A stretch of DNA of 64,000 nt from positions 1 to 64,000 of the forward strand of contig JAJVHV010000001.1 in NCBI GenBank assembly GCA_022072445.1, written 5' to 3'. Source of the DNA: Phycisphaerae bacterium (GTDB lineage Bacteria; Planctomycetota; Phycisphaerae; UBA1845; Fen-1342). Below, piece after piece: positions 1 through 7,540 of the stretch; the stretch's first letter is position 1, and each line of letters starts with the position of its first letter. The translations under genes were made by a program, and so were the position numbers. A model generated the notes under the pieces. That model worked only from the letters and a program-made list of their open reading frames with translations, did not search any database and was not told the origin of the DNA.

Positions 1-442
1 TTACCAGGGATAGTCCAGTCGGATCAACGGCCCCTACGGGCTCGTTCAAGACGTAGGTGTGAACGTTTAGTCCGCCGAAGACTCCCGCCGGATCGCGCAT
101 CACGAAGCGCCCGATCGCCGGGTCGTAGTAGCGCGCCCCGACGTGCAGCAGGCCGATGTCGAGGCTGCCGTCCGCCAAGCCGTCGTTCTGATAGCCCCAC
201 GAGCCCGCGTAGCCGTAACGCGTTTGCGCGCCGCTCGGCTGCTCATACCCATACGGCGGCTCGCCCGTCACAAGCGGCAGCGGCTCGCCGAACGCCGTCC
301 AGCGCAGCCGGCGCTGGATCGCACCGCTGCTGTCGGTCATCAGCCGCGTCGTGCCGACCAGCTCGCCATCAAAGAAGCGCGTGTCGCTGCCGGACAGACC
401 GTACTGCGCGACCAGGCCTAGCAGTAGCAACCATGGGCTCAT
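1..442 (-). CDS. Orphan RHS core fragment, partial at left edge
   Basis: The reading frame opens at ATG 442-440 and stays open to the edge, so the 3' end is missing. After about nine unrelated residues (MSPWLLLL) it becomes nearly identical to the core of the RHS gene at 853-1896. It has the DTRFF segment, the YGYEQPSGA segment, and the hallmark ARYYDPAIGRFVMRDP that ends RHS cores, then a DPTG boundary. After DPTG the sequence diverges from the first copy, as expected where RHS proteins switch to a variable C-terminal tip. There is no signal peptide and no YD-repeat stretch, so this is an orphan core/tip cassette and not a full protein. The ATG has no good ribosome-binding site. It lies 13 nt downstream of the small gene at 456-851. 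It may be silent and serve only as a recombination donor. Confidence 0.7.
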   Translation of the reverse strand, partial: MSPWLLLLGLVAQYGLSGSDTRFFDGELVGTTRLMTDSSGAIQRRLRWTAFGEPLPLVTGEPPYGYEQPSGAQTRYGYAGSWGYQNDGLADGSLDIGLLHVGARYYDPAIGRFVMRDPAGVFGGLNVHTYVLNEPVGAVDPTGLSLV

Positions 443-455
443 GTGGCGCTCGCGG

Positions 456-851
456 CTACCCCAGTCGGTCTCTAAGTGTACACAACGCGCGCCGCTGGAA
501 CTCGTCCCGTGTTTCGCCGGCAAGCGGTTCGAGCGGCGCACCAATCGCAGAGGCACAATCGCGCAACATTTCAATGACACGCGATTCGTCTGCGCGCTCC
601 GAACCAATGGAGACAGTTAGCCAATCCCGCGCCAACACAGCGAGTCCTATGCGCTGCCACCAACGGCACCTTGCCGGTCTGCGATGCAGCGTGAGACCAT
701 GCCCGAGAGAGTCAACCGCTTCAAAGCAGTCGACGCTGTCCGCAAATTCGTCAAGCAACACACGAGCTTCGGATAGCGAGAGCGCACGCATCAAGGTCGC
801 TGGCTCGCCTCGCTTTCGAATGAAGACTGGCCACGCCAGATCGGCCGCCAC
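456..851 (-). CDS. Hypothetical small protein, possible immunity protein of the RHS gene
   Basis: 131 residues from a GTG start at 851-849, only 1 nt after the TAG of the RHS gene (855-853), which implies translational coupling. It looks soluble, with no signal peptide or membrane helix. It is rich in Glu, Asp and Arg, with a Trp pair (RWWQR) near the middle. I do not recognise a domain. The function is inferred from position alone: genes directly after a variable RHS tip usually encode the cognate immunity protein. The composition is coherent over the whole length and the frame is closed by the next core copy at 442. A non-functional leftover of the RHS locus is the alternative. Confidence 0.6.
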   Translation of the reverse strand: MAADLAWPVFIRKRGEPATLMRALSLSEARVLLDEFADSVDCFEAVDSLGHGLTLHRRPARCRWWQRIGLAVLARDWLTVSIGSERADESRVIEMLRDCASAIGAPLEPLAGETRDEFQRRALCTLRDRLG

Positions 852-852
852 G

Positions 853-1896
853 CTACCACCCGCCCTGCCATGGTCGATGGTTGTTCATCGAGCCGCAGGG
901 CGCAGTGACTCCGGGCAGCAGCTCGATCAACCTATGGTAGTGAGGTAGATACACCCAGCGTCCATTAAGCTTGAACCAATGGAGCCCTACTCGAAGCGTC
1001 GCTGTGATCGCCACTTCCACGCCGATCGCGTTCGGAAGCAAGTAGGTGTTCTGGACTAGCTGCCTGACTCCGCCGAGGGCGGTCGTGATCTCGATCATCG
1101 TGCATCGGCCGGACGGATCGACCGATGCGGCCGGGTTAACGGCGGCGTACGCGTACGTGTTCGTGCCACCCTCAATCCCAATCGGATCGCGCATCACAAA
1201 CCGCCCGATCGCCGGGTCGTAGTACCGCGCGCCGACGTGCAGCAGACCGATGTCCAGCGTCGCCCCCGACGGCGGATTGCCCGCCAGGCCGTCGTTCTGG
1301 TACCCCCACGAGCCGCCGTAGCCGTAGCGCGTCGCCGCCCCGCTCGGCTGCTCATACCCATACGGCGGCTCGCCCGTCACAAGCGGCAGCGGCTCGCCGA
1401 ACGCCGTCCAGCGCAGTCGAGTCTGGATCGCCCCGCTGCTGTCGGTCATCATGCGAGTGGTGCCGACCAGATCGGCATGGAAAAAGCGCGTGTCGCCACC
1501 CGAGACGCCGTACTGCGCGACGAGACCGTAGCCCAGCGACGGGTTGGAAACCCGTCCCACCCCAATGCCGGCGTGCACGTAGCGCTTCATGGTGCTGACG
1601 CTGCCGTCGCCCTTGTCGACCTCAAGATCGCGATGCACCAGGTCGTTCACGTACTCGGTCCAATGGTCATACGAGTCATCGTCAAGCACCGTGGACAGCG
1701 GCTCAAACGTCTCCGGATCGCGCGGCCGCGTCAGGTACCGCCCGCGATCGCCATCATAGCGATACTCGATCACCCACTCCGGCACGACGTATTCCGTGTC
1801 CGGCAGCGGATCGGGGCAACAGTCGTCGCACGTCCCGTCGCAATCCCCGTCGCAGTCCAGAATGTACCCGCGAGCCAGCCACAACTGCTGTCCCAT
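853..1896 (-). CDS. RHS repeat-associated core protein with variable C-terminal tip (5'-truncated)
   Basis: 347 residues from ATG 1896-1894. An in-frame extension to 2205 is low-complexity Gly/Ala and overlaps the signal region of the divergent GH2 gene, so I rejected it. Order of parts: a Cys/Asp-rich stretch (CDGDCDGTCDDCC) near residue 20, a degenerate YD-like region, then the RHS core with DTRFF, WTAFGEPLPL and ARYYDPAIGRFVMRDP, then DPSGR. The last 80 or so residues are unique to this copy and contain HYHR followed about 20 residues later by HRPW. That pattern recurs at the ends of RHS/YD proteins (from memory). Full RHS proteins usually exceed 1000 residues and are secreted; this one lacks a signal peptide and most repeats, so it is probably a 3' remnant. 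It is coupled to the gene at 456-851. The start is uncertain. Confidence 0.72.
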   Translation of the reverse strand: MGQQLWLARGYILDCDGDCDGTCDDCCPDPLPDTEYVVPEWVIEYRYDGDRGRYLTRPRDPETFEPLSTVLDDDSYDHWTEYVNDLVHRDLEVDKGDGSVSTMKRYVHAGIGVGRVSNPSLGYGLVAQYGVSGGDTRFFHADLVGTTRMMTDSSGAIQTRLRWTAFGEPLPLVTGEPPYGYEQPSGAATRYGYGGSWGYQNDGLAGNPPSGATLDIGLLHVGARYYDPAIGRFVMRDPIGIEGGTNTYAYAAVNPAASVDPSGRCTMIEITTALGGVRQLVQNTYLLPNAIGVEVAITATLRVGLHWFKLNGRWVYLPHYHRLIELLPGVTAPCGSMNNHRPWQGGW

Positions 1897-2250
1897 GTTG
1901 TATTGTAACACCCGCTCGTAGTAACGCGTCGGGTATCGGACGCTTCCGGCCCATCCGCGCCCCACAAAAAAACTTCGCCCCGCTCTTGCAGGTCTAGAAA
2001 TCCGTGTTACACTTTCAGCATGAAAAGTCTCAGCGCCATCGCCGCCCGCTATCGCTCCCGGCAGCACGCACCGTCGCGACTTCCGCGCCGCCCCGCCGCC
2101 CAGTGCCGCCCCGCCGCCCAGTGCCGCCCCGCCGCCCAGCCCCGCCCCTTCGGGCCCCGTTGCGCCGCCCAGCCCCGCGTTGAAAACCCCGCCCAAACGC
2201 CGCACAATCCGCTTTTCAGCGGGGGCGACACGTGGAATGCGAGGCGACTC
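1897..2250. other. Divergent intergenic region, RHS / GH2
   Basis: About 350 nt between the divergent RHS and GH2 genes. It must hold both promoters. The only clear structure is the 18-bp tandem repeat at 2087-2140. Frames are open here on both strands because of the C-rich repeat; neither looks like protein. Confidence 0.5.
2087..2140. repeat. Three tandem 18-bp repeats
   Basis: Unit GCCGCCCCGCCGCCCAGT, three copies at 2087-2104, 2105-2122 and 2123-2140; the last ends in C in place of T. It lies upstream of the GH2 gene and is not thought to be translated. Confidence 0.85.
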
Positions 2251-4524
2251 ATGCGGACCAGATCGAGGTACGCAACGGCGGTGGTGGGCATGGTCACCAG
2301 TGCGTCAATGGTTTTCGCGGACGATACAACCCCGCGGCCCGAGCATCCGCAGCCCCAGATGCAGCGGGCCGAGTGGCTTTGCCTCAACGGCTTGTGGGAC
2401 TTCGCCGAGACTGACGACAACAACGACGCCAGCTTCTTGACCGCGGCGCAATGGCCAGCGCGGATCAACGTCCCATTCTGCCGCGAGAGCCGCCTTTCCG
2501 GCGTCGCCAAGCGCGAATTCGTGAAAAACGTCTGGTATCGCCGGACGTTCGACGTACCGGCTGAGTGGCTGAATCGCCGCGTGCGGTTGCACATTGGGGC
2601 GTGCGACTGGCGCACGACTGTGTGGGTCAACGGCAAGCAGCTCGGCACGCACGAGGGCGGCAACACGCCGGTCACCGTTGAATTCACCGACGTCGTCCGG
2701 CCGACCGGTAATGTCGTGGTGGTGCACGCCTTCGACGACACGCGCAGCGGCTTGCAGCAGCTCGGCAAACAGTCCGACCGGCCCGAGAGCCACGGCATTT
2801 TCTACACGCGCACTACCGGCATCTGGCAGACCGTCTGGCTCGAAGCCGTCGGCTCGACGTTCATAACACGCCTACGGCTACATCCGGACCTCGACGCCGG
2901 CCGCGTGCGGATTGAATCCGATCTCGACGGCGACGCCGCCGGTCTGACCGTGACCGCGGAGGTTCGCGCCGGCGACAAGGTGGTTGGCGCCGCGCATCGT
3001 CCGGCCGGCTTTCGCGACAACATGCTCGACATCGCGCTGAGCGAGAAGCGACCCTGGTCGCTCGATTCGCCATTCCTTCATGACGTGCGGCTGGAGCTGC
3101 GTCGCGGCGACGCGGTTGTCGACCGCCTCGATTCGTATTTCGGCCTGCGCAAGATCGAAATCCGCGGTCCGCTCTTCCTGCTGAACGATAAACCCGTCTT
3201 TCAACGGCTCGTGCTCGACCAGGGTTTTTATCCCGACGGCGTCTGGACCGCGCCGACCGACGCGGCCCTGCGCGGCGACATCGAGCTGTCGAAAGCCGCC
3301 GGTTTCAACGGGGCGCGCCTGCACCAGAAGGTGTTCGAGCCGCGGTTTCATTATTGGGCCGACAAGCTCGGATATCTGACCTGGGGCGAGTCGCCCAGCT
3401 ATGGCGCGAATTACGCCAACCCGGCCGTGAACCGCGTTGTCATCCAGGAGTGGAACGAGATCATCCAGCGCGACCGCAACCACCCGTCGATCGTGGGCTG
3501 GTGCCCGTTCAACGAGACGCCGCCCGAGGCCGGCCCGCTCCAGAACACGATTCTCGAGTTGACGCACGCGCTCGATCCATCGCGGCCGGTCATCGAGACC
3601 AGCGGCTGGGTCAAGAGCCACCCGAACCCCGACGTCGACTGCCGGCACGACTACGACCAGAACCCCGCGTCGCTGGCGGCGCGCTGGGCGAACATCGGCG
3701 GCGCGATGGCTCTTCCGGCGAGGTACGGGCGGCCGCTCGCCTGCCGGCCGTTCTTCCTGAGTGAGTTTGGCGGCATCGGCTGGCTGCCGGAGGGTCACGA
3801 AGGCTGGGGCTACGGCAACACGCCCAAGACGCTCGACGAGTTCTACCAGCGCTATGCCGGCGTGATGGGCGCGCTGCAGCAGAATCGCTGGATGTTCGGC
3901 TTCTGCTACACGCAACTGACCGACGTCGAGCAGGAGCGTAACGGCGTGTACTACTTCGACCGTTCCGCGAAGTTCGACATGAGGCGGATACACGACGCGA
4001 CCGCCGCCGCGGCGCAGTACGAGCTGCACCCGCCGCCGGTCGAGCCAATGGCCGCCGATCGCTGGAGCGTGCTGCTGTCGTCAGCGGCGGATGCGGTGCC
4101 GGCCGAGTGGCGTTACACCGAAAGCGCGCCGCCGCAGGACTGGCAGCAACCGGCATTCGACGACGCCGGCTGGAAATCCGGGCGGGCCGGATTCGGCCAC
4201 AAGGAAGGGTGGGAATCTCGCACCAGCACGCCGTGGACCAGCCCCGACATCTGGCTGCGTACCAGCTTTGAATTCGACGGCGCCGCCGCCGAGAAGATCC
4301 TGCTGGTGCTTCACTACGATAACGCCACAAGCGTGTTTCTGAACGGAAAGCCGCTGGTCGCGCTCGAAGGTTGGAACGACAGCTATGCGGCGACCGACGT
4401 CACCGCCGCCGCGAAGCCGCTGCTGACCAAGGGGCGCAACACGCTGGCAGTGCACGTGCACCAGGACACAGGCGGCCAGTTCTTCGACGCGGCGATTCTC
4501 GTCAGCCGCGGCGGCGGTCGATGA
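2251..4524 (+). CDS. Secreted glycoside hydrolase family 2 protein
   Basis: 757 residues from ATG 2251, with GAGG six nt upstream and a signal peptide just after the start (basic MRTRSRY, hydrophobic stretch, FADD near residue 24). An upstream in-frame ATG at 2020 would bury the signal behind repeat-encoded sequence. The order is a sugar-binding jelly-roll domain (LCLNGLWDF near residue 45), an immunoglobulin-like domain, and a TIM barrel. The acid/base Glu is about residue 422 in NHPSIVGWCPFNETP, and the nucleophile Glu about residue 505 in FLSEFGG. A C-terminal beta-sandwich (about 610-757) resembles the galactose-binding-like domains attached to many GH2 enzymes. GH2 enzymes cleave beta-galactosides, beta-mannosides or beta-glucuronides; the substrate cannot be told here. 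A GH16 enzyme lies 0.7 kb downstream. Confidence 0.9.
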   Translation: MRTRSRYATAVVGMVTSASMVFADDTTPRPEHPQPQMQRAEWLCLNGLWDFAETDDNNDASFLTAAQWPARINVPFCRESRLSGVAKREFVKNVWYRRTFDVPAEWLNRRVRLHIGACDWRTTVWVNGKQLGTHEGGNTPVTVEFTDVVRPTGNVVVVHAFDDTRSGLQQLGKQSDRPESHGIFYTRTTGIWQTVWLEAVGSTFITRLRLHPDLDAGRVRIESDLDGDAAGLTVTAEVRAGDKVVGAAHRPAGFRDNMLDIALSEKRPWSLDSPFLHDVRLELRRGDAVVDRLDSYFGLRKIEIRGPLFLLNDKPVFQRLVLDQGFYPDGVWTAPTDAALRGDIELSKAAGFNGARLHQKVFEPRFHYWADKLGYLTWGESPSYGANYANPAVNRVVIQEWNEIIQRDRNHPSIVGWCPFNETPPEAGPLQNTILELTHALDPSRPVIETSGWVKSHPNPDVDCRHDYDQNPASLAARWANIGGAMALPARYGRPLACRPFFLSEFGGIGWLPEGHEGWGYGNTPKTLDEFYQRYAGVMGALQQNRWMFGFCYTQLTDVEQERNGVYYFDRSAKFDMRRIHDATAAAAQYELHPPPVEPMAADRWSVLLSSAADAVPAEWRYTESAPPQDWQQPAFDDAGWKSGRAGFGHKEGWESRTSTPWTSPDIWLRTSFEFDGAAAEKILLVLHYDNATSVFLNGKPLVALEGWNDSYAATDVTAAAKPLLTKGRNTLAVHVHQDTGGQFFDAAILVSRGGGR

Positions 4525-4587
4525 GCCGGCGCCGCTGGAAGCCACGTATCCCAGACAGTGCGTGAATCGGCGTCGCCGGCGATTTTC

Positions 4588-5145
4588 CTACGGCTTAGCC
4601 GCAGGCTGCACGAAGATGCCCGTCGCCGCGATGACCAGCAGATCGCTGCCCTGCTTCTTCGCGACGCGCCCGGCGACGACGACCAGGGCCATATTTTTGA
4701 GGCCCCGATAGTCTTTCAGACCCGACTTGAGCGGCCGGCCCTCCGCGTCAACGACTTGGATCGTGGCGGTGTGTTCGGTGATTTTCTCTTTGGGCTCGCA
4801 GCAGTAGTCCCAGGGCGTCGGGCAGGTGTCGCCGGGGCGGTCCGCGCACGTGGGCAGGCTGAAGTCGCCCAGTGTGAAGATGGCCCGGCCATCGACGAAC
4901 GGCTCTTTCCCGCCGGCGATGCGGCCGCGTACGACGACGCTGTCGCCCTCTTTGGCGTCGCGTTTCAGCTCGAGGACGTTCCGCGCCCCGACCGGCTCCG
5001 AGGGCAGCATCAGCCCGGCGGGGATCGCGCTCGCCTGGCCGTTCGTGGTCGTGGCGGGCGGCTTCGGCTCAGCAGGTGACGAGCAACCGCCGACAACGAG
5101 GGCGGCGACAAATACGACGGGAGAGAATCGTGTTGACAGCGTCAT
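4588..5145 (-). CDS. Small lipoprotein of unknown function
   Basis: 185 residues from ATG 5145-5143 with GGAG six nt upstream; an in-frame ATG four codons earlier has no such site. The signal ends in a lipobox (VVGGC, Cys about residue 20), so it is predicted to be lipid-anchored. A Pro/Thr-rich linker follows, then a compact domain with VVVRGRIAGG, a cysteine-rich loop (PTCADRPGDTC, DYCC) and VVVAGRVAKKQG near the end. The repeated VxGRI/VAGRV strands suggest an OB-like barrel, but I cannot name a family. It converges on the GH2 gene and is divergent from the GH16 lipoprotein, with only 77 nt between start codons for two promoters. Confidence 0.75.
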   Translation of the reverse strand: MTLSTRFSPVVFVAALVVGGCSSPAEPKPPATTTNGQASAIPAGLMLPSEPVGARNVLELKRDAKEGDSVVVRGRIAGGKEPFVDGRAIFTLGDFSLPTCADRPGDTCPTPWDYCCEPKEKITEHTATIQVVDAEGRPLKSGLKDYRGLKNMALVVVAGRVAKKQGSDLLVIAATGIFVQPAAKP

Positions 5146-5222
5146 GCCGTGCTCCAAGATAGCGATGCCCGATTGTAGCGTTTACCTCTCGCATCGGTGA
5201 ATCGCGCTTCTGGAGTTCAAAC

Positions 5223-6065
5223 ATGTCGCGTGCACTGCCGCTGCTGCTCGGCCTGGCGAGCTCGATGCTCGTTTCGTGTGCCGCGCCCGGGTGGGGCTCG
5301 CGCTCCGCCGGGTCGGCGGCACCGCCCGCGCCGCAGACGTCTGACGGACAGCGTCCCCCGCTGGCCGGCTACGTCCTGCGCTGGCACGACGAATTCGACG
5401 GTGAGCAGATCGATCCGGGCAAGTGGAAGCCGTGGGCGCTGGGCCCGCGCCGCGACGCCGTCAACACGGCCGACGCGGCACGCCTCGACGGCGACGGCCA
5501 CCTCGTTATCACCACCTCACGCGTTCGCCGCGCTGACGGCGCGACCGAGTATCAAACGGGCGGCGTCTGGACGCAGGGTCTGTTCGAGCCGTGCTTCGGC
5601 TACCTGGAAGCCCGAATCAAGGTTCACACGCAGCTCGGGCACTGGGGCGCGTTCTGGTTGAATTGCGGCGGAATGGGAACGCCGGTCGGCGACCCGGCCT
5701 CCGCGGGCGTCGAGATCGACATCATGGAGTTTCATCACCGGCTGGGCGGGCGTGTGCAGCAGACGCTGCATTGGGACGGCTATGGCACCGACCACAAGTC
5801 GCGCGGCCACACGCCGCTGGTGCAGCACATCGGCGACGGATTTCACACCTACGGCCTGCTCTGGACCGCGGACGAATACGTGTTCTTCGTCGACGGCGTC
5901 GAAACTTGGCGTGTCGCCAGCAAGGAGAAGGGGCCGATTTCGCGGCGGCCGGAGTATCTGATTCTGAGCCTGGAAGTCGGAAAGTGGGCTGGGGAAATCT
6001 CCGAGGCAACCCTCCCGGACTCGATGCTCGTCGACTGGGTCCGCGTCTGGCAGCTTCGCGAGTGA
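5223..6065 (+). CDS. Glycoside hydrolase family 16 lipoprotein
   Basis: 280 residues from ATG 5223 with GGAG seven nt upstream. The signal ends in LVSC (Cys about 19), so this is a lipid-anchored enzyme. The GH16 beta-jelly-roll starts at LRWHDEFDGEQID and carries the catalytic signature EIDIMEF: nucleophile Glu about 164, Asp 166, acid/base Glu about 169. Later GH16 landmarks are present (HWDGYGTDHK, FHTYGLLWT, FFVDGVETW) and it ends in the typical VDWVRVWQL strand. The family includes laminarinases, lichenases, agarases and carrageenases; specificity is not visible. With the GH2 enzyme it suggests use of extracellular polysaccharide. Confidence 0.92.
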   Translation: MSRALPLLLGLASSMLVSCAAPGWGSRSAGSAAPPAPQTSDGQRPPLAGYVLRWHDEFDGEQIDPGKWKPWALGPRRDAVNTADAARLDGDGHLVITTSRVRRADGATEYQTGGVWTQGLFEPCFGYLEARIKVHTQLGHWGAFWLNCGGMGTPVGDPASAGVEIDIMEFHHRLGGRVQQTLHWDGYGTDHKSRGHTPLVQHIGDGFHTYGLLWTADEYVFFVDGVETWRVASKEKGPISRRPEYLILSLEVGKWAGEISEATLPDSMLVDWVRVWQLRE

Positions 6066-6181
6066 GTTTCCGCTCGACGTGCACCGAACACTATGCTAAC
6101 ATAGCCTGCCAGATTCGACCCGAAACCCAACATCTTGTAGTAACGCCGCTCTGCCATTACCATATGCGGTGAGGTGCGCCG

Positions 6182-7186
6182 ATGATCGAGCTTGACCGCG
6201 TCCACAATCAGGACTGCATCGACGGAATGAGCCGGCTCGATGCCGGTTTCGTCGACCTGGCCTTCGCCGACCCGCCTTTCAACATCGGCTACGACTACGA
6301 CGTGTACGACGACCGAAAGGCCGCCGACGAATACTTCGACTGGTCGAAGCGCTGGATCAGCGGCGTGATGCGCGTGCTGAAACCCGACGGCACGTTCTGG
6401 CTGGCGATCGGCGACGAGTACGCCGCTGAGCTGAAGGTCATGTGCACGCGCGAACTCGGGCTGCATTGCCGGAGCTGGGTCGTGTGGTTCTACACGTTCG
6501 GCGTGCACTGCACCAAGAAGTTCACGCGCAGCCACGCGCATCTGTTTCAGTTCGTCAAGAACCCCAGGAGATTTACTTTCAACGTGAAAGATGTGCGTGT
6601 GCCCTCGGCGCGGCAGCTCGTCTATGGCGACAAACGCGCCGACCCCGACGGCCGCATGCCCGATGACACGTGGATGACCTCGCCGGAGCTGCCGAAGGAC
6701 ACTCCGATGTTCGGCGGCTTCGTGCTCCGCCCGCAGGACATTCCGGATCGCTTTCCGCCGCACAGCGACACGTGGTACTTCGCGCGTGTCGCCGGCACGT
6801 TCGGCGAGCGGCAGGGGTTCCACGGTTGCCAGATGCCCGAGCAGTTACTGGGCCGCATCATCCGCGCCTGCTCCAGCAAGGGCGACGTGGTGCTCGACCC
6901 GTTCGCCGGCAGCGGGACGACGCTCGCCGTTGCGAAGAAGCTTGAACGGCGATTCGTCGGGTTCGAATTGTCGAAGAGCTACGCCAAGAGCATCGCCGCG
7001 CGCCTGGATACCATCAAGCCCGGTGACGCGCTCGTCGGCCCGGATGACGCGGCCCGGAGCGCGCCGAATACGAATTCCGGCCGCAAGCGCGAAGAGGTTG
7101 TCGCGCGGCACACCGCGCGCAAGCGCCGAAGTGCGGCTGGTTCGCCGGAGGAATCCGGTCTGTTCAACATCCGCGAGTCGGCGTAG
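6182..7186 (+). CDS. Solitary DNA methyltransferase, N6-adenine or N4-cytosine, beta-class
   Basis: 334 residues from ATG 6182 with GAGG upstream. The catalytic motif IV is DPPF at about residues 30-33. The AdoMet-binding motif [10 protein letters not shown], comes near residue 239. Motif IV before motif I defines the beta group of amino-methyltransferases, which act on N6-adenine or N4-cytosine. The target-recognition region would be about residues 60-220. The last 50 residues are basic (GRKREE, ARKRRS). No restriction endonuclease or specificity gene is adjacent: the neighbours are a GH16 enzyme and a convergent ABC exporter. It is therefore an orphan methyltransferase, perhaps regulatory or anti-restriction. 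Confidence 0.9.
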   Translation: MIELDRVHNQDCIDGMSRLDAGFVDLAFADPPFNIGYDYDVYDDRKAADEYFDWSKRWISGVMRVLKPDGTFWLAIGDEYAAELKVMCTRELGLHCRSWVVWFYTFGVHCTKKFTRSHAHLFQFVKNPRRFTFNVKDVRVPSARQLVYGDKRADPDGRMPDDTWMTSPELPKDTPMFGGFVLRPQDIPDRFPPHSDTWYFARVAGTFGERQGFHGCQMPEQLLGRIIRACSSKGDVVLDPFAGSGTTLAVAKKLERRFVGFELSKSYAKSIAARLDTIKPGDALVGPDDAARSAPNTNSGRKREEVVARHTARKRRSAAGSPEESGLFNIRESA

Positions 7187-7281
7187 ACCGCATTCCTGGA
7201 CGTTGGGGAGCCGCTCTCCAGATCGTTGCGCACCGTCGCTCACAGTCGCGCCTTGTCATGAAGCACAGTCGCCGTCGGGTG

Positions 7282-7362
7282 TGTGGCACAGCCGCCCCGA
7301 CTTGTGAATGTGGCACGGCCGCCCCGACTTGTGAATGTGGCACGGCCGCCCCGGCTGTGCGA
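7282..7362. repeat. Three tandem 27-bp repeats
   Basis: Units at 7282-7308, 7309-7335 and 7336-7362, each starting TGTGGCAC and continuing AGCCGCCCC or GGCCGCCCC. The first two end GACTTGTGAA and the third ends GGCTGTGCGA. A related sequence opens the repeat region at 26204. Confidence 0.85.
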
Positions 7363-7390
7363 ATCAGACCGACGGTCTGATCGCCAGTAG

Positions 7391-7420
7391 CCGGGGGTTG
7401 TCGCGCAGCAACACCCCCGG
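7391..7420. terminator. Hairpin between convergent genes, possible terminator
   Basis: CCGGGGGTTG at 7391-7400 pairs with CAACACCCCCGG at 7409-7420, with one bulged base and an 8-nt loop. A second perfect 7-bp hairpin, TCAGACC-GAC-GGTCTGA, is at 7364-7380. There is no T run, so Rho-independent function is uncertain. Confidence 0.4.
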
Positions 7421-7540
7421 GTAACGCACCCCCCGCGCCAACCGGCAGCCCGAACGGTCTGCACGCAATTCCCGAATCGGGTACGACCAGCCCTTCGGGA
7501 CGCGAAATCGGTGCGGCGCCTCCCACCGGAGTTGTCACCG

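Larger units (their letters stand above)
7187..7540. other. Convergent intergenic region with repeats and hairpins
   Basis: 354 nt between the methyltransferase and the convergent ABC permease. It holds three 27-bp tandem repeats (7282-7362), a 7-bp palindrome (7364-7380) and a longer hairpin (7391-7420). I see no credible gene. Confidence 0.6.

Noticed and set aside
1897-2205. N-terminal extension of the RHS protein
   Set aside because: It is Gly/Ala low-complexity encoded by the 18-bp repeat and overlaps the divergent promoter region; no RHS-like or signal sequence.
2020-2250. Longer start for the GH2 enzyme
   Set aside because: It would add about 77 repeat-encoded residues before an otherwise good signal peptide with a ribosome-binding site at 2251.
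6182-7186. Restriction-modification system
   Set aside because: No restriction or specificity gene on either side.
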